Part shown: one piece after another, positions 37,401 through 48,200 of the stretch
How positions within the stretch are numbered: position 1 is the stretch's first letter
Layout of the letters: the number at the start of each line of letters is the position of its first letter
Assembly: GCF_000764305.2 (NCBI RefSeq)
Contig: NW_025936130.1
Coordinates: 62,001 to 126,000, forward strand
DNA: 64,000 bases
Reading direction: 5' to 3'
From: Hyalella azteca
Taxonomy: Eukaryota; Arthropoda; Malacostraca; Amphipoda; Hyalellidae
The notes under the pieces: model-generated
Told to the model about the DNA's origin: nothing
Seen by the model: the letters and a program-made list of their open reading frames with translations, nothing else
Databases searched by the model: none
Made by a program: the position numbers and the translations under genes

Positions 37401-39153
37401 TGATGTTGAACATGAAATAAAGGTGTGCCAAATCGATGGTAAAAAGGCAACTGAAGACTTCCCGAAAGATATAATTACGAATTCTTTCACTGGAAAGAAA
37501 GTGCACTTTCCCGAAGACTCTAATGAAACCCAATTATTGAAGTCGAACACGTTTTCTGAAATAGATGGTTCAACAGTGAAGACATTTTCAATCAAAACAA
37601 GCGAGATAGTCAGAAACTTCCCCACATTGACCAAGCTTCCCGATGATAAATCACCCACTGGAGATGCAGGTACTGTGGAATCATTTTCTTATGAATCTTC
37701 TGCTGCTGATCGCCAAAGCGCTCAATTTCAATCCCTAAAATTTAGGAAAAGTTTCGAGAGTAACACTGACTCCTCCGAATCTCGCTCAAACTCCCGCACT
37801 TCTCGTGAAATTTACGAAAGTAATGTTAAGCAATGGGAAGAATACCTTGAAGCTGCAGCAACCGGTAAGCTTAGCAGTGATGCTATTGTACCGAAAAAGA
37901 ACAGGGGAGTGCCTGTTTTGCCTCACCCTGAAGGTTCGTTTTTGACCCCTCTTGTTCTAGAGTCTGTAACGCTCAAGCCTACTGGATTAAATAGGAATGA
38001 TTCCATCGAACAGACTCAAAATGAACGCTCATATTTGCATCATATCTCGTCTTCGAATGCAGCGACTTCCGATGCAGAATTGGAGTCCGGAATTGATGTG
38101 CCTGTAGAAAAGGTGTCTTGCGACGACAGTATAAAAAAAAACTTCGACATGACACAAAATTTTAAAACTAACTCAAGTGATGAGTTTTGTGGAAAAGGTT
38201 CTGTAGATAGTTTAGTTTGGCCCGATGATTGCGTTGGTGGATTTTGGGATGGGAGGCGTGAGCATAAAGAATTTCTTCTTGGTTTACCGGAGTCGGATTG
38301 GGAAGGGAGGAGAGGCGTATGGGAAGGAAGAAGTCGTCAAGGAGGAAGTCTAGATAGGAAGAGACTGAAGTGGAAAAGTACTAGAGAAAACCAGTTGCGG
38401 GCTGAAGAATCACCGTCTGTTGGCCGGTCATCTTTGTCTCCGCGGAGATTGATTGTTTCTCCTCCGTGTGCTCGTGTCGAAACCGCTTTACCTAACTCAA
38501 CCAATGAAACGTTGAACTCGTCATTGGAGACTGATGTTTGGAGGATGGGGTTTGAACGATCGATACCGAACGAAACAAAAGGATGGAAATGGAATCGTGT
38601 ACAGAAACAGAACACAAACATGGTGGGTGGTTGGCGTGGTCGTCGTGGGGAGTGGGAGGGTCGATGGAAAGAATCGACTGAAGTGCGTCAACCGTCACCA
38701 GCGATGCGTCAACTGTCACCGGCTGTTACTCAACCTTCACCAGCAATACTTCAAGCGTCACCAGCAATACGTCAACCGTCACCAGCAATACGTCAACCGT
38801 CACCAGCAATACGTCAACCGTCACCAGCAATACGTCAACCGTCACCAGCAATAAGTCAACCGTCTCCAGCAGTTACTCAACAGTCACCAGCGATGCGCCA
38901 ACCGTCACCGGCTTTTCGTCAACCGTCACCGGATGTACGTCAACCGTCACCGGCTGGTCATCAGCCGTCACTAGCAAAACGTCAGCCGTCACCAACTGTT
39001 GGTGAAGCGTCACCAACCGAAGAGTTCCTATTGCAGTATCTGCATGAGCTCCTAACAAAGTATTCCGCAAGATTTGCGGCAGGTGAGCACGGACTTATCT
39101 TGCTTTTGGAATTTATTGTTTTAGTAAAAACGTCGTTCTTTCGAGTGTACTGA
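31450..39153 (+). CDS. Giant single-exon reading frame, unrecognised Ser/Thr-rich protein, probably a first coding exon
   Basis: The frame runs 2,567 codons without a stop in AT-rich DNA, so it is certainly coding. The ATG is preceded in frame by a TGA at 31,444, and the context AACAATG suits an arthropod start. A possible acceptor (TTATTCAG) ends at 31,414. I recognise no family. The product is Ser/Thr-rich and probably disordered. It has a basic stretch near residues 500-530, a roughly 60-residue module present three times (near residues 1127, 1379 and 1546), a motif REIYESNVKQWEEYLEAA near residue 2119, WEGRR-type motifs around 2270-2430, and a heptad array at about 2414-2520. The last 22 residues before the stop are hydrophobic and look intronic. 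A strong donor, GCAG|GTGAGC, lies at 39,082/39,083 and would end the exon after 2,544 codons plus one base. That phase fits the acceptor at 42,080 of the downstream MICALL gene. It may instead be an independent gene ending at TGA 39,151. Confidence 0.85.
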   Translation: MFRFDKVNSKMEIKPDKKRTTNLAKEAEKISADFDEFLNNLFGGKVLSKFSKFGKSNSIPSVGASVFSKDYRSSCSEKLSRSEFSKSSFGRSTSSVSEDQGLNYGRSSFGTGTYHDQQSPESRKNLRFNERVSTSESIGGGEIIEEKLPSVVSGIALWEKRSLKDPPLNPSYNRAHGSSSISVTSKNYFSTVDEQTQEHRTPFPAMPLPMSNAELSYGRCTNSSSTVVTTSNLSTSNSPFLDSYRRVMSPVGESLSQSTSPVPSKSLQSVLTSESRMAPFNISTQITTIYNIPSLAHLPDASEMTQPKNHVPSKNEFQSREEHQSSESYKYGSKVASVERVGRSFVDYNPALDDKLLETRKIKDGPGTLRSSSEQEDYIDNILQSLQSAEQPSKMSLHNKSFDFLPDRKSLEKSVTSDARSKSFENIDRFETDEQPVNVSSMISYFEQRRKLSNTIKSLSEGKLIESPNVQTLNRSKLSDIRVINKDDKHTSNLIPSNKKSVERRERRKKPKIKQTTEITIIKTIRKKESSSLNQSFDSSDLSHKNRLFIEDPGRRPATSLQRDTSPTIYPVSSAPSVEKPVYIVEETSVLVEDLSSSNRSSYLDDSASASDAVASARNSRISTADVRPSPIVEAMNNVSNVAPDSFVLNALSDEKKVDLPTRTDSIADEAQETYYDARSSLPCLTPDGKIYSIEPLFVMLDSASQTMDGNDLQSKGGAEKLQMVEHLEPTRENSRLASAIKTNSLAGRNDSVINRTGLTSPLQESSESLDYSNSTNAPSSIQGSKSVVSTNEISVVIPQIGTDRKCSTNFSAIALLPLAEPNLTGQGGINIFGSLVEKTAESKSAITKPTFVDSLKLEEENASSQVEFKSSRIENEERISISSIYSSSSNSDVMRDSMKDQSLDEISTQNSPYVTSVLKTPTKITSDITVLSVGFQESAPTDNIKSFAPCISNINDDRVDSHRTNSSSVVPDVSRVTLSPQLPSYKIEKAGIASTSTSSTSISYQCRANADEQTTVKIYELGRLETDEHTGEVNAELTTETYSSEFVIPASSSDAIITASDNIQNVSGIASTLTTTAVQFCGNSDGMRRIVEKPGLRSYDIVEDSTRSESQAMKFLRKTEDSSVKPPSHSILTSSVVAMAVAVPDHSAQEAIDTAPECEPSGGIGPALVASSNLAVVIAALTSPSTEANSCEPIVPTQPELLPEGHASESVITSNSSDFLTTSSQTSKFHAIGVNSQKSVHIFHPAACRADSQMVETSKTATVVTSSTSTTCEKSYSESAEATRLELGSESKHSERLVSASCDEVMSTLDDAHAVAEVPSTYMLTSVVESQSRAMTDEKSRMADMAKLQHCNVDEGSTENQWKMNKIGETTLQSGVRPPSHSILTSSVVAMAVAVPDHSAQEVIDTAPECEPSGGIGTAIVASSNLAVVVAALPPPSNEGNPPDSVPGKPDLPPESHSSELISSNSRCDVLTSASDIANDESMIASTSTSTAYFAVKSHSNTTGDEQRKFEISGLEIYDIDQNSTSHESQRTKFLTSPEEASVKTPSHSILTSSVVAMAVAVPDHSAQEVIDTAPECEPSGGIGPALVSSSNLAVVVASLASPSNGANATDATLPEELELPTASHTSESAINESCSCVLTTTSDKESNQEVTGRYLNSEFNFKHLLPSQTSVSASSCVTHNDAKRQMMESLKPATAVSSITSPTTQTVVKPIISESCTSKSDISKSITDDLMARSNNAPDVLHVTGMYSNPTANFGTWTHSQTPLLASHMDIDAEAKQIAEYSDKWSNSQTTRRVEKYSTKTIVNSLDLQSRMKYIDKLQSHLVDSSSSSSLSIFTSKDVPSFTRSPDSDSENATEERIQNLGLQPPAKICSVTSSDFGKYPITASLVAPAATNDARRPDDDPTISSKFENQRYQFLFATPKEHIISRPTDSKTLTTVIASTEKMLELKSNVSVSGAVEQLPTTEVARVPSSSLEKKIDADHCDVEHEIKVCQIDGKKATEDFPKDIITNSFTGKKVHFPEDSNETQLLKSNTFSEIDGSTVKTFSIKTSEIVRNFPTLTKLPDDKSPTGDAGTVESFSYESSAADRQSAQFQSLKFRKSFESNTDSSESRSNSRTSREIYESNVKQWEEYLEAAATGKLSSDAIVPKKNRGVPVLPHPEGSFLTPLVLESVTLKPTGLNRNDSIEQTQNERSYLHHISSSNAATSDAELESGIDVPVEKVSCDDSIKKNFDMTQNFKTNSSDEFCGKGSVDSLVWPDDCVGGFWDGRREHKEFLLGLPESDWEGRRGVWEGRSRQGGSLDRKRLKWKSTRENQLRAEESPSVGRSSLSPRRLIVSPPCARVETALPNSTNETLNSSLETDVWRMGFERSIPNETKGWKWNRVQKQNTNMVGGWRGRRGEWEGRWKESTEVRQPSPAMRQLSPAVTQPSPAILQASPAIRQPSPAIRQPSPAIRQPSPAIRQPSPAISQPSPAVTQQSPAMRQPSPAFRQPSPDVRQPSPAGHQPSLAKRQPSPTVGEASPTEEFLLQYLHELLTKYSARFAAGEHGLILLLEFIVLVKTSFFRVY
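34825..36270 (+). repeat. Three copies of a ~60-residue coding module inside the giant frame
   Basis: The module starts with PPSHSILTSSVVAMAVAVP or a close variant and continues through a DHSAQE.IDTAPECEPSGGIG stretch and a SSNLAVV segment. Copies begin near nucleotides 34,825, 35,581 and 36,082, spaced 252 and 167 codons apart. The DNA is nearly identical between copies, while the sequence between them has diverged. Weaker similarity precedes copies 1 and 3 (an IAST(S/L)T.. start, a YDI motif, ESQ and KFL), so the ancestral unit was longer. Confidence 0.85.
38689..39010 (+). repeat. 21-bp coding tandem array (heptad RQPSPAI-type)
   Basis: About 15 consecutive heptads follow the pattern (R/T/S)QPSPA(I/V/M). 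The middle units are identical in DNA (unit gcaatacgtcaaccgtcacc plus a). The edges are degenerate, as expected for expansion from the centre. Each unit has an SP dipeptide, a minimal proline-directed kinase site. Confidence 0.9.
39083..39088 (+). promoter_or_regulatory. Candidate 5' splice site ending the giant exon
   Basis: GCAG|GTGAGC matches the donor consensus. The frame would be left in phase 1 (the last base is the first codon base). The translation changes from a helical segment (EEFLLQYLHELLTKYSARFAA) to unrelated hydrophobic residues just after this point. Confidence 0.6.
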
Positions 39154-41814
39154 ATTAGTAAGTGGTTGATTTTAATGCCAATGTTTAACCGTCCTTTTTC
39201 ATCAAAACAAACTATTAAAAAACAACAGTCTCGTTTTGACTGTTAAAGCCATTTATTTCTCAATCGTGGTTTTTTACCTTCCCTCGTCCGTTACTACCCA
39301 GTAAGGATTTATCATTTGAATTTATTTTTTAATGCTTTTCCGTGTTCTAATTATTTGCGTCGCACTTGAAAATATGAAGCTAAATTAGTACACGTAATTT
39401 CGCACAGACTTCATCAAAATAAGAGTGTCAGATAATTCTATAGCATTTGCTCTGCTCGTTAAAATCAATTTTTTAAAGTAGTGGACTACTGTAAGACTCG
39501 CGTTTGTCATACAAGCAATGCGAAACTTTGTCGCAGTGCAACTCACGTTCATGTGGCAGGCAGTGCAACACTTGGATGCAGTGCAACTCACGTTCATGTG
39601 GCAGGCAGTGCAACACTTGGATGCAGTGCAACTCACGTTCATGCTCGTCTCTTATCTCTTATCTCGCCAGTTGCTGGCACAGGCCACCATGCGTCGCCAG
39701 GATGATAAGCAGCGCTCTGCTCTCGACAAGTTAAAATTGTCAAGTCCCATTGGCTTGGAGCTTCATCTTTATTTGTAACTTATAGCACGGACATTTCTTG
39801 AATGCGTTTTTGGATCGAAGAATAAGCTTATTTGCATTGTGAACTCCTTTGTTTTAATTTGTTCTGAATGTTACTATTACTAAATTGTTACTGATTCAAG
39901 CGGCATGTTTCTACATCATGGGTCATATAAATCCGGCATAGTCATGGATGGTATCTTTGCTTATACTTGTATTATTGCTGCAAATCATTTTTTATTTGAT
40001 ACATTCAATTCTTTCCGTGATGCACTTCGTGTTCGTGAGCTTGCGTAAAGAAAGGTACATTTTTCGTTTTGTTAAGTTCCCGTAATCGCAAGAAACTTTT
40101 AGTTGTTAAACTAGTCTGCGTTATTATGACCCTTTTCCTCATAGGCCAAATGAAGTGACACTCTTTCTACAGTATCATGCTTTCTTCAAAATTTAAGATT
40201 TTCTAAAGACTCACAAGAATTTTTAAAAACTTTACTACTTTTTCTTTTCGCATCAAGAAAAATATTCATGTTTAAAACGGTTCTTGAGTTCATCAATGCA
40301 CTATATTATAAAGCAGGTTATATATATATCGCTCCATGGCACCTGTCACGACATATGGATAGAATATCTTGTATAAGGTCTGGCATAATAGAGATGTTCT
40401 TAGGAAAAAGAACACGAGATTCGTTCTTCAAGTATTATAGATTGTGAAGTCACGGCGCCGGTAATGAAAGTCAGGCACGATTGTTAGGTTATATTGTTTC
40501 AATTTTGATATTTAAGAAATATTTATTGCGTGGTAAGCATCGAGACCAATTAATTGTCTGCTGTCTATATTTGCTGGAATGAAGAATCAGCTCTATTTTC
40601 AACTGCATCAATTCGTATCCTTAATGCTTATTCTTGACCCATTTTTAGTTTTAGCTTATAGAGACTTGAAATGCTTCGAAGAATTCAATATCTAATTCGT
40701 CGCGTTTATGTGAAGCGATTTAAAACAAACCGTTTCCTTGATACTTGTCCAAGAGTTGCAAATTTAATTAATAAAGTAATTCTAGCATCGCCCAGCACTA
40801 CTAGTGACATCAGAGCTACCGTCGTTTTTTTCATATTTCGCCCTTAATATTTATTTAATGTTTAATTGTTATAAATATTTTCTCGGTCTTTTTTGTACTT
40901 CGTCCTTGTTTTATCAAAACGTGTTGCAATTTTAACAACAGGAAGCCAGTTGCAGGTCCAGCGACCGTTCTTTTTAAATTAACTTCCCTCGTGTGTTTAA
41001 TGGAGAAATTCACATCTGGTCTTGAATTTCCTCGAATTTTTTTCAAGTGCCTGCGTAAGTTCGGTGTTTGTCCTTGGCTTTTTATTGCGCTCTGAACTTT
41101 TTAAAAATAAACTACACATGTAATCACTGTTTTTTCGGATTGGTATACGTAATATCTATAACATAACATCTTTTCACGACTTCGTGTTTATAATTGCGAA
41201 TTAGTTCTGTCAAAATTACGATAAAACATTGAATGAATGAATGAATGAAAGCTTTAAAATATAAAATTCTCTTACAAAAAATAGCAGCTATCCTATCCAT
41301 AAGGATTTTTTGCTGACGTATACTTTTTCGTCAATAATATCGTTTTCCTACTACCTGAATTTTTATTACCTGAATACCTTTTTCGCACTAACGTCGTGCT
41401 GCTGCTGCTGCCATCACTATTAAGCTATGTATTATGATGCAGTGCTCCTGATTTTTCGACACAAAACAAAGTTTTTATACGCAATTCCCGAGCGTAGCCT
41501 CATGTGTCACGTTCAAATATGGTATGCAAGGTTCCCTACACACAACGCGTCTCGCAAGGTCGTTTCTGACCGTGATTAACACTCTTGGTTTGCTTGATAA
41601 GCCCCTACATTAGTAACTAATAAATAATCTCTTCCATCTTTCTGAGTCTTTAAAGCTCTTTCATAATTTCGAACTGCGTTACCGAATTCCAGCTTTAGTT
41701 TACCATTTGTGATTATTGATTATTGCTTGCATTTGTGATTACTGATTCCTAGTTGACTGAATTATTTTATTGAAACAATAAAATGAACGCTAGTAATTTC
41801 CCAATTTCTGTGTG
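39154..41814. other. Spacer or intron between the giant frame and the CH exon
   Basis: It contains the 45-bp repeat and a short (GAAT)n run near 41,231. No exon was recognised. If the giant exon is joined to MICALL, this is an intron of about 3.0 kb (39,083-42,079). Confidence 0.5.
39531..39645 (+). repeat. 45-bp minisatellite
   Basis: Two full units and one partial unit of ctcacgttcatgtggcaggc followed by agtgcaacacttggatgcag. Confidence 0.92.
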
Positions 41815-42110
41815 GCACTTTAAAAACCTAACAAGCAATAATTTCCTCATTTCTATGGCTGTGAACTAACCTATATGTGTATTGCAGGCGTGATGAATGT
41901 AGAGCGTCGTGGTCACTTTAAGGCTAACGATAAATAATTTCCTCATTTCAAAGGCTGTGAACTAACCTATATGTGTATTGCAGGCGTGATGAATGTAGAG
42001 CGTCGTGGTCACTTTAAGGCTAACGATAAATAATTTCCTCATTTCAAAGGCTGTGAACTAACCTATATGTTTGTTGCAGGCGTGATGAGTGTAGAGCGTC
42101 GTGGCACCAA
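41815..42110 (+). repeat. 96-bp tandem triplication of the CH-exon 3' splice site
   Basis: The stretch CTAACCTATATGTGTATTGCAG followed by GCGTGATGAATGTAGAGCG-like sequence recurs with AG ends at 41,887, 41,983 and 42,079, an exact 96-bp period. The third copy is the true exon border. Copies 1 and 2 carry the start-like ATG and the first codons (ATGAATGTAGAGCGTCGTGG), then diverge and reach in-frame TAA stops at 41,935 and 42,031. A degenerate upstream part begins near 41,815. Confidence 0.92.
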
Positions 42111-42239
42111 GGCTCTGGAGGTGTGGGCGCGGCGGTCGACATCAGGCTACCGCGGCGTGAGCGTCGACAACATGACAACCGCGTGGCGGGACGGTCTTGC
42201 CTTCTGTGCGCTCATACATGCCCACCGCCCCGACCTCAT
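42080..42239 (+). CDS. MICALL: MICALL exon 1: first half of CH domain
   Basis: The acceptor GTTGCAG ends at 42,079 and the donor CTCAT|GTGAGT is at 42,240 (phase 2). It codes for residues 1-51 from ATG 42,085, including [20 protein letters not shown] and HAHRPDL, the actin-binding-type CH signature. The 5 bases before the ATG would read on in frame from an upstream phase-1 exon. Confidence 0.95.
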
Positions 42240-45200
42240 GTGAGTTCAGTCCAGAGTTTATCAGTAATTGGCTATGACTTAATGGCTATCGCTTATTGGC
42301 TGACTCCAACAGCCAATACGTGATAGCTTTACACGCTAAGCTTACCAATTATAGAAGATAAATTGGCCGCTACGTTTTCCTAAAAGAGTTTCGATATTAT
42401 AGTCTCAGGCCTCCACTGCAACATTTAGTAGGAGAGAGGCATTTTTATGGAAGTGTCGCTTAGTTGGATGGCGTTCATAGTACCGTAATTGAGAAATCAT
42501 GAAGCGTGTAGAATTTATTAGTGAATTGTTTGTATTTTTCACATTTTGCTCATCGTTCAAGTATCTCTTGAAACTTAACCTAATATTTGGACTGGCTTCT
42601 TGATGAACAAGCGCTCGTTACATACAGATGATCATGTTGAAAATGTTACTAAATCTATAGTAGCATAAACACACTAATGCAGAGATTAAACTATTATCAT
42701 TCCTTAAAATAAAGATTACTTATTTTGAGGCATCGTTAATAACGCGGGGTATTTTTGCAGAGATTTCGACTCGTTGGACGCTGCCAACGCGCTCGAGAAC
42801 AACGAGCTTGCGTTCCGCGTGGCCGAAGAGGAGCTTGGCATCCCCGCCCTCCTGGACCCGGAAGACATGGTGGACTCTGCCGTGCCCGACCGACTGTCCG
42901 TCCTCACTTACGTGTCCCAGTACTACCAAGCCTTCGCGTCCATGGGGCTAACCATCGGCGGCTGCTCCCCGAAGAACTCCCCCAAGGCGGACTGTCGGAT
43001 GAAGCTACCTGAGGATATCGATGACAGTGCGACAGGGCTTCCCCAGCCGGAGGTCATCAAAGCCTCAGCGCCTCCCACCGCAGCTCAAACAGATCGGCTT
43101 GCATCTTCGGTGCTCAAAGAAAGAAATTCGACCGCTTTTCCTGTCGGTAAAGGCAGAGACATGCAATCTTCAACGCCTGTGAAAATGGTCGTTGCCGCGA
43201 ACGGAAAAGAAATTTCACAACCGACATCCACGCCATCATCCAAAGACCCTACCACCGTTGCCACGGCCGTCACACCGACAAATTCAAGCACCAGAACCTC
43301 AACTACAACCACGACGTCCTCTGCAAAGTACAACTCCGTGTACTCTCCGAGCTACACTTCGCCTTACTCTACCTCCTCCAAATACCGGGGCTCTTCCACA
43401 TCGTCATCTCCACCCGCGTCATCACCCATCAATAGCAGTAATAATGACAGCAATAATAAAAGCTCTACACAATCACTCAGAGAAACAAATAACGATAAAG
43501 TGTCGAACGCGACCAGCAACATCAGAGTCGCCACCGTACAAGAGCGCATCAGAAGTCTTGCTCTGGCCACGTCGCCTGTAAATAAGGTGGGCGAGTTTCC
43601 AATAACTTCTTATATATTATAGCAACATTGTTTTATTTCTTGCTTCTTATGCAGTTTTATTTTGCAAACTCTTGATATTAGTTTCTTTTAGTGAATTCAC
43701 TTTGTGAGTTTGTGGGAGGCGATCTAATTAATACACTGTATTTCAATGTTTTTGTATATCAAAAGGGCAATTTTATTTAGTCTCGCTACATCCAACCTTA
43801 TGCTTTCTGCTTTTATCAGCGCCAATATGAAAAAATTAGGAAAATTTGCTCTCTGACCTTAGTTTTTGTGCATAGTATTCGACTTGAGAATTGAATCATT
43901 TATCTCGAATGCTTTCTTCAAGTACCATTTATTCGTCTCAAATTTTCCTATTTCAATTTTAAACCTTTGCTTGACATTATTCTTTTTATTTTATCTTTAG
44001 TTCAGTATTTCTGTTTTCGATTAACCTCGACTAAAAACACTCTACTTTTTAGACTTGGATGACTATTTATATGATGTGATACAACGTGGACATCACCCTT
44101 TCCTTTGGTTGTAACTTTATTAGCGAATTAATTGTAAATCTGTAAGACTGAATGGAGTACGAGAGAATGGGGCTCCTATTGTAGACTTTGCAAGAAAGCT
44201 AGGTCTACTGCAGGAAAAACTGAATTATTAATTTAATGGATGGCACGAAAGAACTGTGACCATATGAACTGCTTACAATAATAATAGGTCCGATATATTA
44301 AACTCGATTAAACAGCGATATTAAACTCGCTGTCTGTGTGGCTATACTGAGTGTGTGGCTGCGTGTTGGTTTTTTAAGCACAATGCGTTGTAAGTTTTTC
44401 ACATGCATGTCTGAACACCAGCTTGTATTTGAGCTTCCATATTATTTATTTACATATTTCCGAACTAACGTTTGAGGCGTGGAAAGCGCGGGCAACTGCG
44501 GGCGAGAGACGAACAAGTACTGGCATCGTGCAGTGTTACTCAGAAGTATTGTTTGTTTTGGACTTGACATACGCGCGGATTATTATCATGAATATAAACG
44601 CTTCTTGTTATCGGCAACAAATTGAAGATACCTACAATGTAAGTGCCACGAGTGCCTTAAATCAACTGAAGATTGAAAAAAAAAATAAATTAAAAAAAAT
44701 TAATTGAAAATTGAACTAAAAAGGCCGTTTCAATGCTTCATAGTCCGCCTCATAACGACCATCTAGAATTCTTGCTCGAGGACGATGATAGCGAATGCAA
44801 TCCTTTTCATTAGTGTCGAAAACCCAAAAATTATTCTTCCACTTAACATGGGGATTGAATTGACTTCATTTAATTGACATAATGTCAATGACATCACCGA
44901 TTGGTTTGAAGCGAGAAAAAGTGAATTGCGGTCATTTTTTTTGAATAGGTATGTGTACTTGAACCCTCTACCGCCGTATGTCACTCTCCGGGAACATACG
45001 TAACTTTCAACTTAAATTATACGTAAACTATTGAGTGTAGCAACCTGAGGACGTTTGTACGCAACAGAGAACATTTTAAAGTTGTCGTACGTGGCGGCAA
45101 CCATCAGTGCAAGTCATTTTGCGCTCACTAGACCGTATCTTTTTTGGGAAGTAGGCTTGTGACAATATTGCTCCGGTTACTCATGTCAGGCGGTAGAGAG

Positions 45201-48200
45201 ATAAGTGCACCGCTGCTTTCCACGCCTCAGTTTATGTTGGGATTATGTCTCTGAATTTTGTACTCTGCTTAACCTCTTGAGTTGCTTTTAAGTGCCTAGC
45301 TTTTGTTTTGCTAACACGTGTCCCTCTTTCCCCCGCCATGTTTTGCCTCTTATAGGACCACCCCATCGACCGCATGGGTATGTACAAGCCTGAGATCATG
45401 TGCTGAGACCTCCACATGGACCTCATGGATATGTATGGAGATCATGTGACCTCCAAATCATTTTTCAGCCGCCCATCATCGTCCACCTTCTTCATGGCCC
45501 GTCTGCTACGTTCTCACAGTGTGGGATTTTCTTCACATTGATGACTTGGATTGTGTTTCTTGATGATGGTTCACTTGGTATCCAAGGTAGATTATTGCAG
45601 TGGCCTGATCACTATTAGGACCACTTGAAACACTCGTAGGATTACCCGAGCTCACGCTGGCATTGAACTTTTCTTTCTTGAGTGATTAGAGTACGAGAAA
45701 TTAGGAAAATGTGTTCACTGAAATTGATGAATAAGGTGGGTGAGTCATCACCCTTATACATCATTCACAAACTCGGTTTTGAGTTGTAGAGAACACATCA
45801 TGACCGGCGATAGCGTGGTGGCGGCTATAGCACTTTACTACACTTATCGGAAGAAGAAATGACTTCTTAGAGCAAATAAGAGATATTCATTATTATAAGT
45901 CTCTTATTTATTAATAAGATACTTGTCGAAAGAAGAAAGAACTTCTTAGTGCAAATAAGAGATATTTATTCTACGATATTGTGAATAGAATTTCTTGCCA
46001 ATTTAGCAGTATATAAATGTAAAGTGGCTACATCAAGTGGTCTGGCAGGGAAATGATTGCTGAAGTATGAACAATAGACAAGACTGTTCATGGTAAGGAG
46101 ATGGGGGGAAAATAGCGTTCAAAAATTATTCGGAGATATTTCTCACGATTACCTCAGCTACAATATAACGAATCAATCTAATTTTAACATGAGTATTGAA
46201 GTTTCATGACTCGTTCTTTGGACATGAAGGCTACGAGTTACAGTTACTCATGAATATTACGAGTCTTAGCAATCCGAAAATTTTTTCATGTGTATAAGAT
46301 AGACGGCAGAATTTCATAAAGTCCGCTTCAGAAATTCCGTATAAAAACAACGGACGGACGGACATGACGAGCACAATAGCGCCTTATTTCCATAAATGAG
46401 AAAATGCGCTAACAAGTGGGCTTTATACGCAGACTTGTACACAACGAGCGTTAATATCAAAGCAGATCAGTGGGTGAAATTCGACCAGAATTTCCACATC
46501 GTTCATTTTAATCCTGAACATTTCTGAGTCACCAAAGACTTGTCTAAAGAATTATATCATTATCCTGCACCGGACACACGAGAACAACCAAAAGTTATAC
46601 ATAGCTCATGTGGGATCAAGCCGTGCACAATGAATGATTTGGGAAGGACAGCAGGATTTACACAGAGCTTGTGTGTGATCAAACTGAACGCAATGAATGT
46701 TTTAATTATACTTGGAGGATTTATTAAGAGCTTTAGTGGGATCAAACTCTGATCCCACTCTGATCCCACTCTGCTAATCAATGCTCATCGATTCTCTCCA
46801 TGAACAAAAAATCAATCAATGGAGGTATTGACTCCCATAATCTTTTTCAGATCATGTTTAAGGCAATTTCAGAAACGATACAGAAATAACATAAATAAGC
46901 AATTTCCTCCCATTTCACAGCCATTGATCCATTCACACTTTATAGCGTTGAACTAGATGCATTCTAAAGAAACTCATACAGATACACAGAAAATCATTAT
47001 GCGCAATAGCTAGAATAAAGTGGAGGAAAAATTGTCAAAATATCTCGCAGTAGGTATTCCGTGATGTTTTGAATCTCTAGTTTGTTTCATCTTAGTATTA
47101 ATAGTGTCTTGTTCTCTTTAATATACTGACGAACCGACTCGAACTGTTACACTAGTGACACCACTTGTACCTGGACAGAGTATATATCTCGCAACTGAAT
47201 CTTATTGACTTGGACATTGTCCATCATCTCTTGTTACCAATAATAAGTTTGTTAGATTATTCAATATCCCGCCTAGTGTATGTACGACGTCTAGGTGATC
47301 AAATCTTATCAGTAATGTGCTGCAAAGCTTCTTATAATATTAACCAGGAGATATAAAATGTATACTGTGAATTCGATCCGGATCACATTCATCCATAAAG
47401 CAAATTCTAGTGATGTTGATTTTGGATCATGAATAAAATTTACATTCTTTCGCTGTTCAGGTATATCTGGACCAATATTTTCTTGAAACAAAGTTTAATT
47501 TCCCACCTTCATCTTCGTCAGGTAATAAAGTTCTCTGGACTGGCATACCGAGGCGCTGTAGGCATTGGTTAGGGTCGGGCATTGTTCCAAGAGGATTTGA
47601 AGTTTGCATTTATTTCCTATAGCTTATCATTACTCTTTGAAAGTCACTCCACCGCCTTAACCAGGATAAGAACTATGGAAATAACACGATCCTTCACATC
47701 GATGTTAGTCATATAAGAAGTATTAGACACCTCATAATCTCATGATACGAACACGTCAGAACAAACAAATAAGGCCTTGTGACTCTTAGTCGAATATTTG
47801 TGACTCTTAGTCGAATATTTTTTGTGAACGAATGCGTGCAATTGCTCGCACAACCGACAAACACCATTAGATTAATTTACGTACGTATTTATAGTTACTG
47901 AATGCGGAATATGACAAAGCGGGTCGTATTTTTCAGTTTATTATACCAAAAGAGTTTTACGCATCCTCCGATTTCTAATTGAAGACCAATGAACATCTGC
48001 TCGCCCTATACGCCCCATTTTGTTCACAACGAAAAATTGTTTCTCTCCAATGCGGGACGTTAAATTAATTGCTATTCATATTATGTCTTCGTTAACTCAC
48101 TCTTAGTGTCCGTGTGTTATCTACCATAAATTATTCTCTTACATTTGGAACTGGAATGATGTTTTAGTTGATATCGAACATAATAGATTACTGATCGAAG

